In this document: in pieces, positions 57,101 through 64,000 of the stretch
How positions within the stretch are numbered: position 1 is the stretch's first letter
How the letters are laid out: every line of letters starts with the position of its first letter
DNA from: Trichormus sp. M33_DOE_039
GTDB lineage: Bacteria; Cyanobacteriota; Cyanobacteriia; Cyanobacteriales; Nostocaceae
Reading direction: 5' to 3'
Length of the DNA: 64,000 nucleotides
NCBI GenBank assembly: GCA_015296085.1
Contig: DVDT01000082.1
Coordinates: 62,001-126,000, forward strand
The notes under the pieces: generated by a model
Told to the model about the DNA's origin: nothing
What the model saw: only the letters and a program-made list of their open reading frames with translations
Databases searched by the model: none
Program-made: the position numbers and the translations under genes

Positions 57101-58153
57101 ATGATTTACCCCGTTATTTGGCAGAATAATTCAGTAGTATTAATTGACCAAACACTTTTACCCAATGAGTATAAGGTTGTAGAAATTCACCGTAGCGAAG
57201 ATATGGCCAGGGCGATTAAAACTATGATTGTCCGGGGTGCGCCGGCTATTGGTGTAGCCGCAGCTTATGGGATGTATCTGGGCGCGAGGGAAATTCAAAC
57301 AAGCGATCGCCAAGAATTTTTTGCCCGTTTAGAACAAGTTGCCGATTTGTTGCGTGCCACTCGTCCCACAGCTGTAAATTTATTTTGGGCAATTAGTCAG
57401 ATGCTGCAAACTGCCCAAAATACCCCAGGAACGGTAGAAGATATTCAACAAGCTTTATTCCAAACAGCCCAAGCCATTAACACGGAAGATGTGCAAACCT
57501 GTCAGGCGATCGGCGATCATGGTTTGCAAGTATTGCCCAAAGCACCGGAAAAGCTGACAATACTAACTCACTGTAATGCTGGGGCTTTAGCTACGGCAGG
57601 TTATGGTACAGCCTTGGGAGTTGTGCGTTCAGCTTGGCGCGAAGGAAGGTTATCACGCTTGTTTGCCGATGAAACACGTCCCCGTTTGCAAGGTGCAAAA
57701 CTCACAGCCTGGGAAGCTGTACAAGAAGGTATACCCGTAACTGTGATTACCGATAACATGGCGGCCCATTGTATGCAGCAAGGTTTAATTCATGCTGTAG
57801 TTGTCGGTGCCGATCGCATTGCAGCTAATGGTGACACTGCTAATAAAATAGGTACGTATAGTTTAGCGATCGTTGCTAAAGCCCATAATATTCCTTTTTT
57901 TGTGGCAGCACCTCTTTCTACCATTGATTTTAAATTATCTGATGGTAGTCAAATTCCCATTGAAGAACGCCACCCAGAAGAAATTTATCAAGTTGGTGAT
58001 ACCATCCTCACACCATCCGGTGTGGAATTTTATAACCCAGCTTTTGATGTCACTCCAGCCGATTTAATTACAGCTATTATTACCGAAAATGGTGCATTTG
58101 CTCCTAGTGAATTGGCAAAATCATCACTCAGACAAAAAGCAGGAAAATTTTAG
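57101..58153 (+). CDS. mtnA: S-methyl-5-thioribose-1-phosphate isomerase
   Basis: A 350-residue enzyme converting methylthioribose 1-phosphate to methylthioribulose 1-phosphate in methionine salvage. Family marks: [20 protein letters not shown], the catalytic cysteine in [19 protein letters not shown], the catalytic aspartate in [20 protein letters not shown], and [20 protein letters not shown]. It belongs to the eIF2B-like fold. It starts immediately after a C-rich repeat array, with no purine-rich ribosome site, which is unusual. The family start is usually near this residue, so a later start is unlikely. Confidence 0.95.
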   Translation: MIYPVIWQNNSVVLIDQTLLPNEYKVVEIHRSEDMARAIKTMIVRGAPAIGVAAAYGMYLGAREIQTSDRQEFFARLEQVADLLRATRPTAVNLFWAISQMLQTAQNTPGTVEDIQQALFQTAQAINTEDVQTCQAIGDHGLQVLPKAPEKLTILTHCNAGALATAGYGTALGVVRSAWREGRLSRLFADETRPRLQGAKLTAWEAVQEGIPVTVITDNMAAHCMQQGLIHAVVVGADRIAANGDTANKIGTYSLAIVAKAHNIPFFVAAPLSTIDFKLSDGSQIPIEERHPEEIYQVGDTILTPSGVEFYNPAFDVTPADLITAIITENGAFAPSELAKSSLRQKAGKF

Positions 58154-58289
58154 ATTTTGAAATTTGAATGAGTATTATTTTGTGCTGATTTTTAATGAAG
58201 TGAAATAAATATTTGTAAATTTGTCTTGACATCTTCTTCTGTTTTCTAGACAACCGAATCTAGAATATACAAGTTGTCAAAACAAATTT

Positions 58290-58805
58290 ATGAATCAGTT
58301 AATTATTGCTATTTCTGTAACTTCTGTTTTATTCATTAGTAGTTGTAATAATGCAGCACCTAATAATATTCAAGAGACACCCAGTAATCAACAAGTTACA
58401 CCAGATAAAACCCAAAATTCCAGCCAGGATACTAACACACCTGACAATACCGTAATAGCAACTGCAACTCCTGAAAATAGTGAGGCTAATAATAGTCAAG
58501 CTGAAGCGGAGAATATACAGCCAGAAGTTGGTACAGTCAAAGAATTAGTCAATGGTGATTTGAAGTGTTACGTCACTCTAATAGATGAAAATGGCACGGA
58601 ACATAATGTAGGCGCAACTTTTGAAATTTGCGCTGAAGATACCAAGTTTTTAAATAAAAAAATCCGTGCTACTTATGAAGTTGTGTCAGTTAACGATTGT
58701 GAAAGTGCTGAACCATGCGGCAAAACTCGTGATGAATCTTTAATTAGTAAAATGGAAATTTTAGATGAAACCTCAGAAAACGAGTCTCAAGATAATGATA
58801 GATAA
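58290..58805 (+). CDS. Lipoprotein of unknown function
   Basis: A 171-residue protein starting MNQLIIAISVTSVLFISSCN, with lipobox F-I-S-S-C and cysteine 19, so lipidation and export are expected. Residues 20-85 are a low-complexity linker rich in N, Q, T, P and E. Residues about 88-165 form a compact domain with three or four cysteines (GDLKCYVTLIDENGTEHNVG, TFEICAEDTKFL, VSVNDCESAEPCGK). The strand pattern is compatible with a small beta-barrel. I do not recognise a family. Confidence 0.75.
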   Translation: MNQLIIAISVTSVLFISSCNNAAPNNIQETPSNQQVTPDKTQNSSQDTNTPDNTVIATATPENSEANNSQAEAENIQPEVGTVKELVNGDLKCYVTLIDENGTEHNVGATFEICAEDTKFLNKKIRATYEVVSVNDCESAEPCGKTRDESLISKMEILDETSENESQDNDR

Positions 58806-58845
58806 TCAAGAATAGAGAGAAGAATCAACAAGATTGGTCAAGTCG

Positions 58846-58875
58846 CTTCTCTACGAGACGCTGCGCGAACGCTCC
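58846..58875. repeat. Dispersed repeat CTTCTCTACGAGACGCTGCG type
   Basis: CTTCTCTACGAGACGCTGCG then CGAACGCTCC. Related forms at 61967-62002, 2741-2773 and 2831-2861. Its short inverted halves (CTCTACGAGA) suggest a palindromic element. Confidence 0.65.
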
Positions 58876-58913
58876 AATTCAAAATTAAAAATGCAAAATT
58901 CAAAATTAAAGAC

Positions 58914-58984
58914 AATTAGTGGGGGCTTGAAACCGCCACTAATTGAAGACCGCTAAATTGAAAATTTAGCGGGGGCTTGAACCC
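58914..58984. repeat. Paired GGGGGCTTGAA repeats
   Basis: Two GGGGGCTTGAA units, each preceded by a short palindrome (TTAGTGG...CCACTAA and CGCTAAATT...AATTTAGCG). This is a two-hairpin dispersed repeat. It lies downstream of the lipoprotein gene and the convergent collagen-like gene. Confidence 0.6.
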
Positions 58985-59060
58985 AGAATTAATTAATTCA
59001 AAATTGTTCATTTTGAATTCAAAATACAAAATGAACAATAAAGATAGTTTCCTGTTGTAC

Positions 59061-60464
59061 TTACATTTGATTTTTCAGTGGTTTACGAATAGCACCTTGC
59101 CAAGTAATAGTTTGCTTGGTTGAACGTCCTCCCAAAGAGCGAGTTGCGACAACTTCAATATCAACCTTGACACCAGGGCGTAAATATTCTCTATTGATTT
59201 TCAATTTACCCAAAGCCAGGATAAAACGATTGTAATCACGAGTGATGAGTGTACTAGGAATTTCGCCTTCGTATTGAGTTCTATAGTCAGTGAACCCAGA
59301 ATTATCATCCTTGACCCGAAATTTCACCCGAAATTGAGTCTCAATGGCATCTGATTTAGACGCTAAATCTACTATTTTTAAATTCAGGTTTTCCCCTGCA
59401 TCAGCAAATTCTGCTACCGCTAACCTGGTCACATCTGTTTTCAAGATAGCGTGGTTAACTGTAAATTTGGTTGAGTTAGCCTCGTTGCTGCTGCTACCAG
59501 CAACCCACACATCATCAGGAAAATTCACTTCCACTTGCTTGTTATCATTTAAAGTGACTGTAACTGCCTGATTGCCAAAGTTGGTGATGGGTTGCTTTTC
59601 TTGCCAAACCACTTGAACAGCAGTTTCTAAGCGTTCCTCGAATTCCCGATACTCATCAGCAACTATCGACCCAGGAGCTAGCAGAGATGTAGCACCCTGG
59701 CGGAGTTTCCATTTGTGTTTTGACAGGTTCATCTGTGTACTGGTGAGTTCAGATATTGGGACTGTAAGACTGGGAGTTTCTTCTGGCAAAGTTTGCTGAC
59801 TATTAACAATACTCAAAATGCCTAATTTGCCTGTTTTACCATCGCTACCATCGCTACCATCACGTCCATCCCTACCGTCGTAACATCTGTAGCGTTTCTT
59901 TGTACATTTATAATCAGGACTACCCGGTTTTCCTGTGCAAGTTTCTTTCTCCCAACTACGCCGCCGACACCGACAACCTGCTACACCACGTCCACCCCGA
60001 CCGCCACGTCCGCCGTCTCCAGGGTTTGCACGCACAAGAATTTTTTGTAAATCTGCCAAGCTTGTGTAATAAACTGTGAGATTACCACCGTTTCCGCCAT
60101 CTCCCCCTCTCCCACCATTCCCACCATCAACACCATGAGGTGCTGTAATGTCGTGGTTGGGGTTGCGTTCTGGGTGACGACAGCTAGACCGAGAACCGCT
60201 TCCACCATCTTCTCCATCTTCCCCATTTTGGCCTGATAAGTCGAGATTGACAGATGAACCATTAGCGACAAGACTTTGGTTGTCACCGTCACGGCCTTTT
60301 CTACCTTGTCGCCCACTAGTACCGTTGTAACTACTTTGCCCATAATTTTCATATCGCTCATTAGCTATGGCCGGGCAGAAAACTGAGCCAGAAGCAGGTA
60401 ACAAGCTGCTAAATAGACAAAATGTTAATAGTAGTGGTAGCTTACTCCTCAAACCTTTGCTCAT
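59061..60464 (-). CDS. Secreted collagen-like protein
   Basis: A 467-residue protein. A signal peptide (KLPLLLTFCLFSSLLPASGS, cleavage near AIA-NERYE) is followed by several Gly-X-Y runs: GTSGRQGRKGRDGDN, GQNGEDGEDGGSGS, GVDGGNGGRGGDGGNGGN, GDGGRGGRGGRGVAG and GRDGRDGSDGSDGKTGKLG. Between them lies a cysteine- and arginine-rich insert (GCRCRRRSWEKETCTGK, YKCTKKRYRCYDG). Residues about 225-467 form a non-repetitive domain rich in beta strand (AVTVTLNDNKQVEVNFPDDV, IKREYLRPGVKVDIEVV-like region). A collagen-type triple helix with disulfides is plausible. Role in sheath, adhesion or surface is inferred. Confidence 0.8.
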   Translation of the reverse strand: MSKGLRSKLPLLLTFCLFSSLLPASGSVFCPAIANERYENYGQSSYNGTSGRQGRKGRDGDNQSLVANGSSVNLDLSGQNGEDGEDGGSGSRSSCRHPERNPNHDITAPHGVDGGNGGRGGDGGNGGNLTVYYTSLADLQKILVRANPGDGGRGGRGGRGVAGCRCRRRSWEKETCTGKPGSPDYKCTKKRYRCYDGRDGRDGSDGSDGKTGKLGILSIVNSQQTLPEETPSLTVPISELTSTQMNLSKHKWKLRQGATSLLAPGSIVADEYREFEERLETAVQVVWQEKQPITNFGNQAVTVTLNDNKQVEVNFPDDVWVAGSSSNEANSTKFTVNHAILKTDVTRLAVAEFADAGENLNLKIVDLASKSDAIETQFRVKFRVKDDNSGFTDYRTQYEGEIPSTLITRDYNRFILALGKLKINREYLRPGVKVDIEVVATRSLGGRSTKQTITWQGAIRKPLKNQM

Positions 60465-60539
60465 CGTGGGAATCTTAGGGCTTTAACTCAAAAGACGTTG
60501 ATATTTAGTATTTTGCTCCCTGTTTATACTTAGATGTCT

Positions 60540-60572
60540 AAAATAACCCCAGCTTCTTGAGGAAACTGGGGT
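60540..60572 (-). terminator. Probable terminator of acsF
   Basis: ACCCCAG (60546-60552) and CTGGGGT (60566-60572) pair, and on the reverse strand are followed by TATTTTA. Weak T-run. Confidence 0.6.
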
Positions 60573-60616
60573 ACTAGTTGCTGAGCTAAAATTTTGATGA
60601 CTTAGCTTTTGATGAC

Positions 60617-61693
60617 TTAGCGAGCTGCACCTTGAGCAGAAACAGCGTCAATGGGTTTCATCAAGAACAGCTTCAGGAATTGCCAACCAGTCGAGATTAA
60701 AACTGGTAGCTTCTGGAAGAATTGGAGGAATTTAGGAGTGTTAGAGTTAGCGATCGCACTCAGTTTTTCGCTATTCTTGACGCAGATATCCAGGCGTTCA
60801 TAAAACTCTGGGCTATCTACATCCAGCATCACGGGGAAGACTCTACCAGCTGTTTCATTAGTTTTCTTAATGACATAGATGTCGTATTCCCGTGCATCTA
60901 AACCAATAGAAGCGTAAAAGTCTTTCCGTTGGATGTCATTGAGATACATGGTGGCAAATACTGACAATAGGAAGAAACGACTCCATAGTTTCGCCTTCCA
61001 GTCGTTCAGCATTTGTGGCTGAGATTTCATGATCGCATCAAAGAAATCACCATGACGGTTTTCATCCTGACACCAGTTTTCAAAGAACCGGAAAATTGGA
61101 TAAATCCGGTCTTCAGGATGTGCTTCTAAGTGGCGATAAATGGTGATATAACGCCAGTAACCAATCTTCTCCGAGAGATAGGTAGCGTAGAAAATAAATT
61201 TCGGTTTAAAGAAGGTGTAATTGCGGCTCTTAGTTAAAAACCCTAAGTCCAAAGACAGGTTAAAGTCCGACATTGCTTTATTCAAAAAGCCAGCATGACG
61301 CGCTTCATCCCGTGACATCAGGTTAAAGCATTCTGCCAAAACAGGGCTTTTATCCTTCAAACGGCGACCGAGTTCTTTGTATAGCAAAAAGCCAGAGAAT
61401 TCTGCTGTACAAGACCGTTCGAGAAATTCCACGAACAAGCGGCGAGTGTCCCCGTCAATGTGATCCCAGGATTGTTCAAACTCGGCATCCCGAACGAAGT
61501 GATGGCGGTTATAGTCAGCACGGAATTCTTCCAGAATGGCGAGTAACTCGTCTTCATTGACGGAGATGTCCATCCGCGCCATCTCATCAAAATCGGTAGT
61601 GTAAAACCGGGGTGTTAATAGAGTTTCTTTTGCCGGGACTTTAATCCCCGGACGGATTTCTTCAAAGCCTGGCTTTTTTAGGGAATCTACCAT
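60617..61693 (-). CDS. acsF: Magnesium-protoporphyrin IX monomethyl ester (oxidative) cyclase
   Basis: A 358-residue diiron oxygenase that forms ring E of chlorophyll with O2. The carboxylate-bridged diiron ligands lie in [40 protein letters not shown] and [17 protein letters not shown] (two E-x-x-H-type motifs). The N-terminus [20 protein letters not shown] and [20 protein letters not shown] are conserved in AcsF/CHL27. The reaction precedes that of the ChlL/ChlN reductase whose genes are 45 kb away in this window. Cyanobacteria often have two copies, one for low oxygen; I cannot tell which this is. Confidence 0.96.
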   Translation of the reverse strand: MVDSLKKPGFEEIRPGIKVPAKETLLTPRFYTTDFDEMARMDISVNEDELLAILEEFRADYNRHHFVRDAEFEQSWDHIDGDTRRLFVEFLERSCTAEFSGFLLYKELGRRLKDKSPVLAECFNLMSRDEARHAGFLNKAMSDFNLSLDLGFLTKSRNYTFFKPKFIFYATYLSEKIGYWRYITIYRHLEAHPEDRIYPIFRFFENWCQDENRHGDFFDAIMKSQPQMLNDWKAKLWSRFFLLSVFATMYLNDIQRKDFYASIGLDAREYDIYVIKKTNETAGRVFPVMLDVDSPEFYERLDICVKNSEKLSAIANSNTPKFLQFFQKLPVLISTGWQFLKLFLMKPIDAVSAQGAAR

Positions 61694-62126
61694 GTCCTAA
61701 TTGCTCTTTTGTTTTTATTATCTTGACTACAAGCTGGAGAACCAAAGGTTATGCTCTCACAAGGCACAACAGCCGACAATAATTAATTTGTATAAAATTC
61801 AGTCTACCAAGGTGTAGAGGTAAACTGGTAGGCAAAACGTTAAGAGTTGCAACAATAGTTCAAGATTTACCGAATTTAGTAACCAAGATGGGGAATTGGG
61901 GAGGCAGTGCGGTTTTGTGGTCTCCCCAAGAGGAGCAACTGCCCTCATGGGGTGAGACAGTGCGGTCTTCCCTACGGGACGCTATGCGTAGCTTGCTTTC
62001 TCGGAGGATTGCGGAGAGATAAGGGAGAAGAGGGAAACAAGGAAGAAAACCATTAATGACTAATGACTAAATTTGGTAATTGGTTAAAATTTTTAGATAA
62101 AGCTACAAAAGCGACATGGCGATCTA
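61694..62126. other. Divergent intergenic region with dispersed repeats
   Basis: About 430 bases. It presumably has the acsF promoter in 61694-61860. A dispersed repeat block lies at 61890-62025: CAGTGCGGT occurs twice (near 61905 and 61958), with CTTCCCTACGGGACGCTATG then CGTAGCTTG at 61967-61995. Repeated TAATGACTAATGACTAA lies near 62053-62068. No gene. Confidence 0.55.
61967..62002. repeat. Dispersed repeat CTTCCCTACGGGACGCTATG type
   Basis: Contains the palindromes CCCTACGGG and GCTATGCGTAGC. Related to the repeat at 58846-58875. Confidence 0.65.
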
Positions 62127-63110
62127 ATGAGTGATCATTTGAATAAGCTGCAACTAGGCTGGGAGCGATTGCAAAAAGCAGATAATGACTCAGAACTATT
62201 GGGTTACGCGTTGGTCAGTTTTCATGGCGCGTTGGAGAATTATTTTCGTGACTGGTTGGCTACTAACAATTCCCTTGATTTCGCTCAACGAGAAAGGGTG
62301 CAAGACCCGCAACAAGTTCAATGGAAAGAGTTGCTTGACTTGATACAACAGTATCGTGGTTTGAGTGCAGAAGATTTTCGTCGCATCCTTAATGCTAACA
62401 AGCTGCGTCAAGAAGTTGCTAACGGGAATCGATTTCAAGGCACACGAGCTGATGTGGAAGTCTATGGCCAACTTGTACAACAACTGATTACTAGTCCTGG
62501 TTTTGCAACTCCCCCTGCGTCTGGTTTTTACGCACCGCACAATAGACCTCAGGGTAGTGGGGAAATCTCTAAAGTCTTTGATACATTGACCACTGAAATT
62601 AATCGTTTAGATCGTCAAATTAATCCTACAGGTAACAATCGTTTGCCTATTTCTTATATCTTGTGTGGGTTAGGGTTCGTAGTCCCGATAGGAGGATTAC
62701 ACCGTTTATATAATGGACAAATTGGTACGGGCTTGTTGTGGTTGTGTACTTTTGGGTTATTTTACGTTGGGCAGTTTGTAGATTTGTTTCTCTTACCTGG
62801 GATGGTGGAAGAATATAAACGCAATTTGCGCGCTCAAGCTGGTGTATCTTCCTTTGGTGTGCCACTAAATCATCCAGTAGTTGCGTCCCAAGTCCATCCC
62901 CCAAAGGGTAATGAATTGATGATTCGACTCATCGAGGTAGCGGAAAGTAGAGGTGGTAGCTTGACTGTAACTCAAGGTGTGAAAGCTACGGGTGCTAGCT
63001 TTGCGGAAGTCGAAACTGCTCTGAAGGAAATGTTTAAATCTGGTTATGTGAAAATAGATAACGACCCTGTTTCTGGAGCCGTTACCTACTATTTTCACGA
63101 ACTCGACTAA
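62127..63110 (+). CDS. TM2-domain protein with C-terminal helix-turn-helix-like region
   Basis: A 327-residue protein. Residues 1-115 are helical and soluble (LNKLQLGWERLQKADNDSEL, LVSFHGALENYFRDWLATNN). Residues about 172-225 form a TM2-like membrane hairpin: ISYILCGLGFVVPIGGLHRL, YNGQIGTGLLWLCTFGLFYV, then FVDLFLLPGMVEEYKR. Residues about 258-327 (NELMIRLIEVAESRGGSLTV, then GASFAEVETALKEMFKSGYV) look like a winged-helix fold. A membrane-tethered regulator is conceivable but not shown. It overlaps the convergent DUF2996 gene by four bases. Confidence 0.75.
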   Translation: MSDHLNKLQLGWERLQKADNDSELLGYALVSFHGALENYFRDWLATNNSLDFAQRERVQDPQQVQWKELLDLIQQYRGLSAEDFRRILNANKLRQEVANGNRFQGTRADVEVYGQLVQQLITSPGFATPPASGFYAPHNRPQGSGEISKVFDTLTTEINRLDRQINPTGNNRLPISYILCGLGFVVPIGGLHRLYNGQIGTGLLWLCTFGLFYVGQFVDLFLLPGMVEEYKRNLRAQAGVSSFGVPLNHPVVASQVHPPKGNELMIRLIEVAESRGGSLTVTQGVKATGASFAEVETALKEMFKSGYVKIDNDPVSGAVTYYFHELD

Positions 63111-63721
63111 TTTCTACCTAGCCACTTTTGACCGTTCAGGCGATAAACTAACCGAGATACCAACATATCTAGTGTTATTTTCCGCTCATCGATTAAGAAT
63201 GACTCAAGGGTGCTGGGCTTTTTACCTTCGTTACAAGAAAACCCTTTTTTACCTTGAATATCTTCATCGGGGAAATATACATTAAACTGACGCTGGCCGT
63301 TTTGCCAACTACCAACGATTTGCCAGCATTCTTCAGCTGATTGAAATCCAGCAACGGGGAGCTTTTGCTTTTTAAAAGCTAATTGTAAATCTCCTACCCC
63401 TTCTGCTGCGATCGCTTTTTGCAATGCTGGTAAGTAATGTTGCTCCATGAACTCGACAAATGGCTTGTCTTCTACTGCTGGAGCTTTTTCTTTCTTGGCT
63501 GCGGCGGGTTTAGCGGCTGCTGGTTGTTCTGTCTGAGTAGCAGCATTGGGATTAGTTTTTGGGTTCGCTGCTTTGGGGTCTGGTGCGTTAGCAGTAGGAA
63601 TATCAGTTGCTACTGGTTCGCTAGTGCTGGGAGCGTTTGCTGCTGAGACAGTGGGGGCTTTTTGGTCAACAGTGCTGGGAATTTGATCTCCTGCCTGATT
63701 TTGATTGGTTTCGTCTGCCAT
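63107..63721 (-). CDS. DUF2996 family protein
   Basis: A 204-residue protein of a family limited to cyanobacteria and plastids. Residues 1-85 are low-complexity, rich in A, P, N, K and T. The conserved domain follows: VEFMEQHYLPALQKAIAAEG, VGDLQLAFKKQKLPVAGFQS, CWQIVGSWQNGQRQFNVYFP and a C-terminal TLESFLIDERKITLDMLVSR. Arabidopsis relatives affect photosystem or membrane function, but no biochemical role is known to me. Its 3' end overlaps that of the TM2 gene. Confidence 0.82.
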   Translation of the reverse strand: MADETNQNQAGDQIPSTVDQKAPTVSAANAPSTSEPVATDIPTANAPDPKAANPKTNPNAATQTEQPAAAKPAAAKKEKAPAVEDKPFVEFMEQHYLPALQKAIAAEGVGDLQLAFKKQKLPVAGFQSAEECWQIVGSWQNGQRQFNVYFPDEDIQGKKGFSCNEGKKPSTLESFLIDERKITLDMLVSRLVYRLNGQKWLGRN

Positions 63722-64000
63722 TGCTTAGATCAATCCTTTATCTAGCTTTTCGAGCGTCGCTCACCTTGAAGTAGTAAGTTATTTTCATTTTGACATAGGA
63801 GAGATGGCCAGACTAATTTGTATTTCCTAATTGTTAATTGGTAATTCGTAATTGTAGATTTCAGTAAATTTAATGATTAATAGAGAATCATCAATAGTTA
63901 ATCATCAAAAAACTGATGTTGTGACTAGATAATTGGCTATTGATTAGTACAATTAATTGAATTATTGATTATTTTTAACAGTCAAATACTTTACTTCGAT
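63722..64000. other. Right-edge intergenic region
   Basis: About 280 AT-rich bases with no gene in view. Presumably the promoter of the DUF2996 gene, which reads leftward. Confidence 0.4.

Overview
The window comes from a filamentous, probably heterocyst-forming cyanobacterium of the Nostoc/Anabaena type. Evidence: the octamer GCGATCGC (HIP1) recurs throughout. There are light-independent (ChlL, ChlN) and aerobic (AcsF) chlorophyll genes, a NatFGH/BgtA-type amino-acid ABC transporter, and cyanobacterial families such as DUF3318, DUF5331, DUF2996 and Nif11. Intergenic DNA carries short tandem heptad repeats and palindromic dispersed repeats typical of Nostocales. This is chromosomal DNA, mostly housekeeping with an accessory polysaccharide block. 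I see no tRNA, rRNA, CRISPR array, prophage or intact insertion sequence.

Layout. 1-7 kb: 5' end of rsfS, a WcaI-like glycosyltransferase, and the amino-acid ABC operon natF-natG-natH-bgtA. 7-12.4 kb: two small cyanobacterial proteins, queE, a STAS-sugar-transferase fusion, a YoeB-like toxin with its antitoxin, and an unknown protein. 12.4-15.6 kb: chlL-DUF5331-chlN, encoding the reductase and one catalytic subunit of dark protochlorophyllide reductase. 16-25 kb: clpB and a run of small proteins, including a rubredoxin too short for a usual ORF cutoff, a lone Nif11 protein and an HI0933-like flavoprotein. 25.4-35.1 kb: an exopolysaccharide cluster (two GT4, Wzc-like kinase, Wzy/ligase, one GT4, two GT2), visibly AT-richer in its second half. 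35-43.6 kb: lpxD, an HdrB-like CCG protein, acpP, fabF, tkt and ahcY. 44-51 kb: an MscS channel, an isochorismatase-family hydrolase, an unknown small protein, a TPR protein, an O-methyltransferase broken by a frameshift, and rpiA. 51-64 kb: an SLH protein, dxs, a CPA2 antiporter-USP fusion, mtnA, a lipoprotein, a collagen-like secreted protein, acsF, a TM2 protein and a DUF2996 protein.

How the genes fit together. Several serve photosynthetic anabolism. Tkt and RpiA belong to the Calvin and pentose phosphate cycles, and Dxs supplies isoprenoids such as the chlorophyll phytyl tail. AcsF and ChlL/N make chlorophyllide, AcpP/FabF make fatty acids, and LpxD acts in lipid A synthesis. AhcY and MtnA recycle S-adenosylmethionine by-products. 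The polysaccharide cluster lacks a visible flippase, outer-membrane exporter and priming enzyme. The STAS-fused priming transferase near 10-11 kb could supply initiation, but that link is inferred.

Most unusual items: the STAS-priming-transferase fusion; the acidic DUF5331 protein between chlL and chlN followed by a 13-bp intercistronic hairpin; two 103-bp MITE-like copies, one ending in a stop codon; a 235-bp element with perfect 19-bp inverted ends; repeat arrays in the acpP-fabF gap and directly against the mtnA start; the collagen-like protein; a hybrid antitoxin; and the frameshifted methyltransferase.
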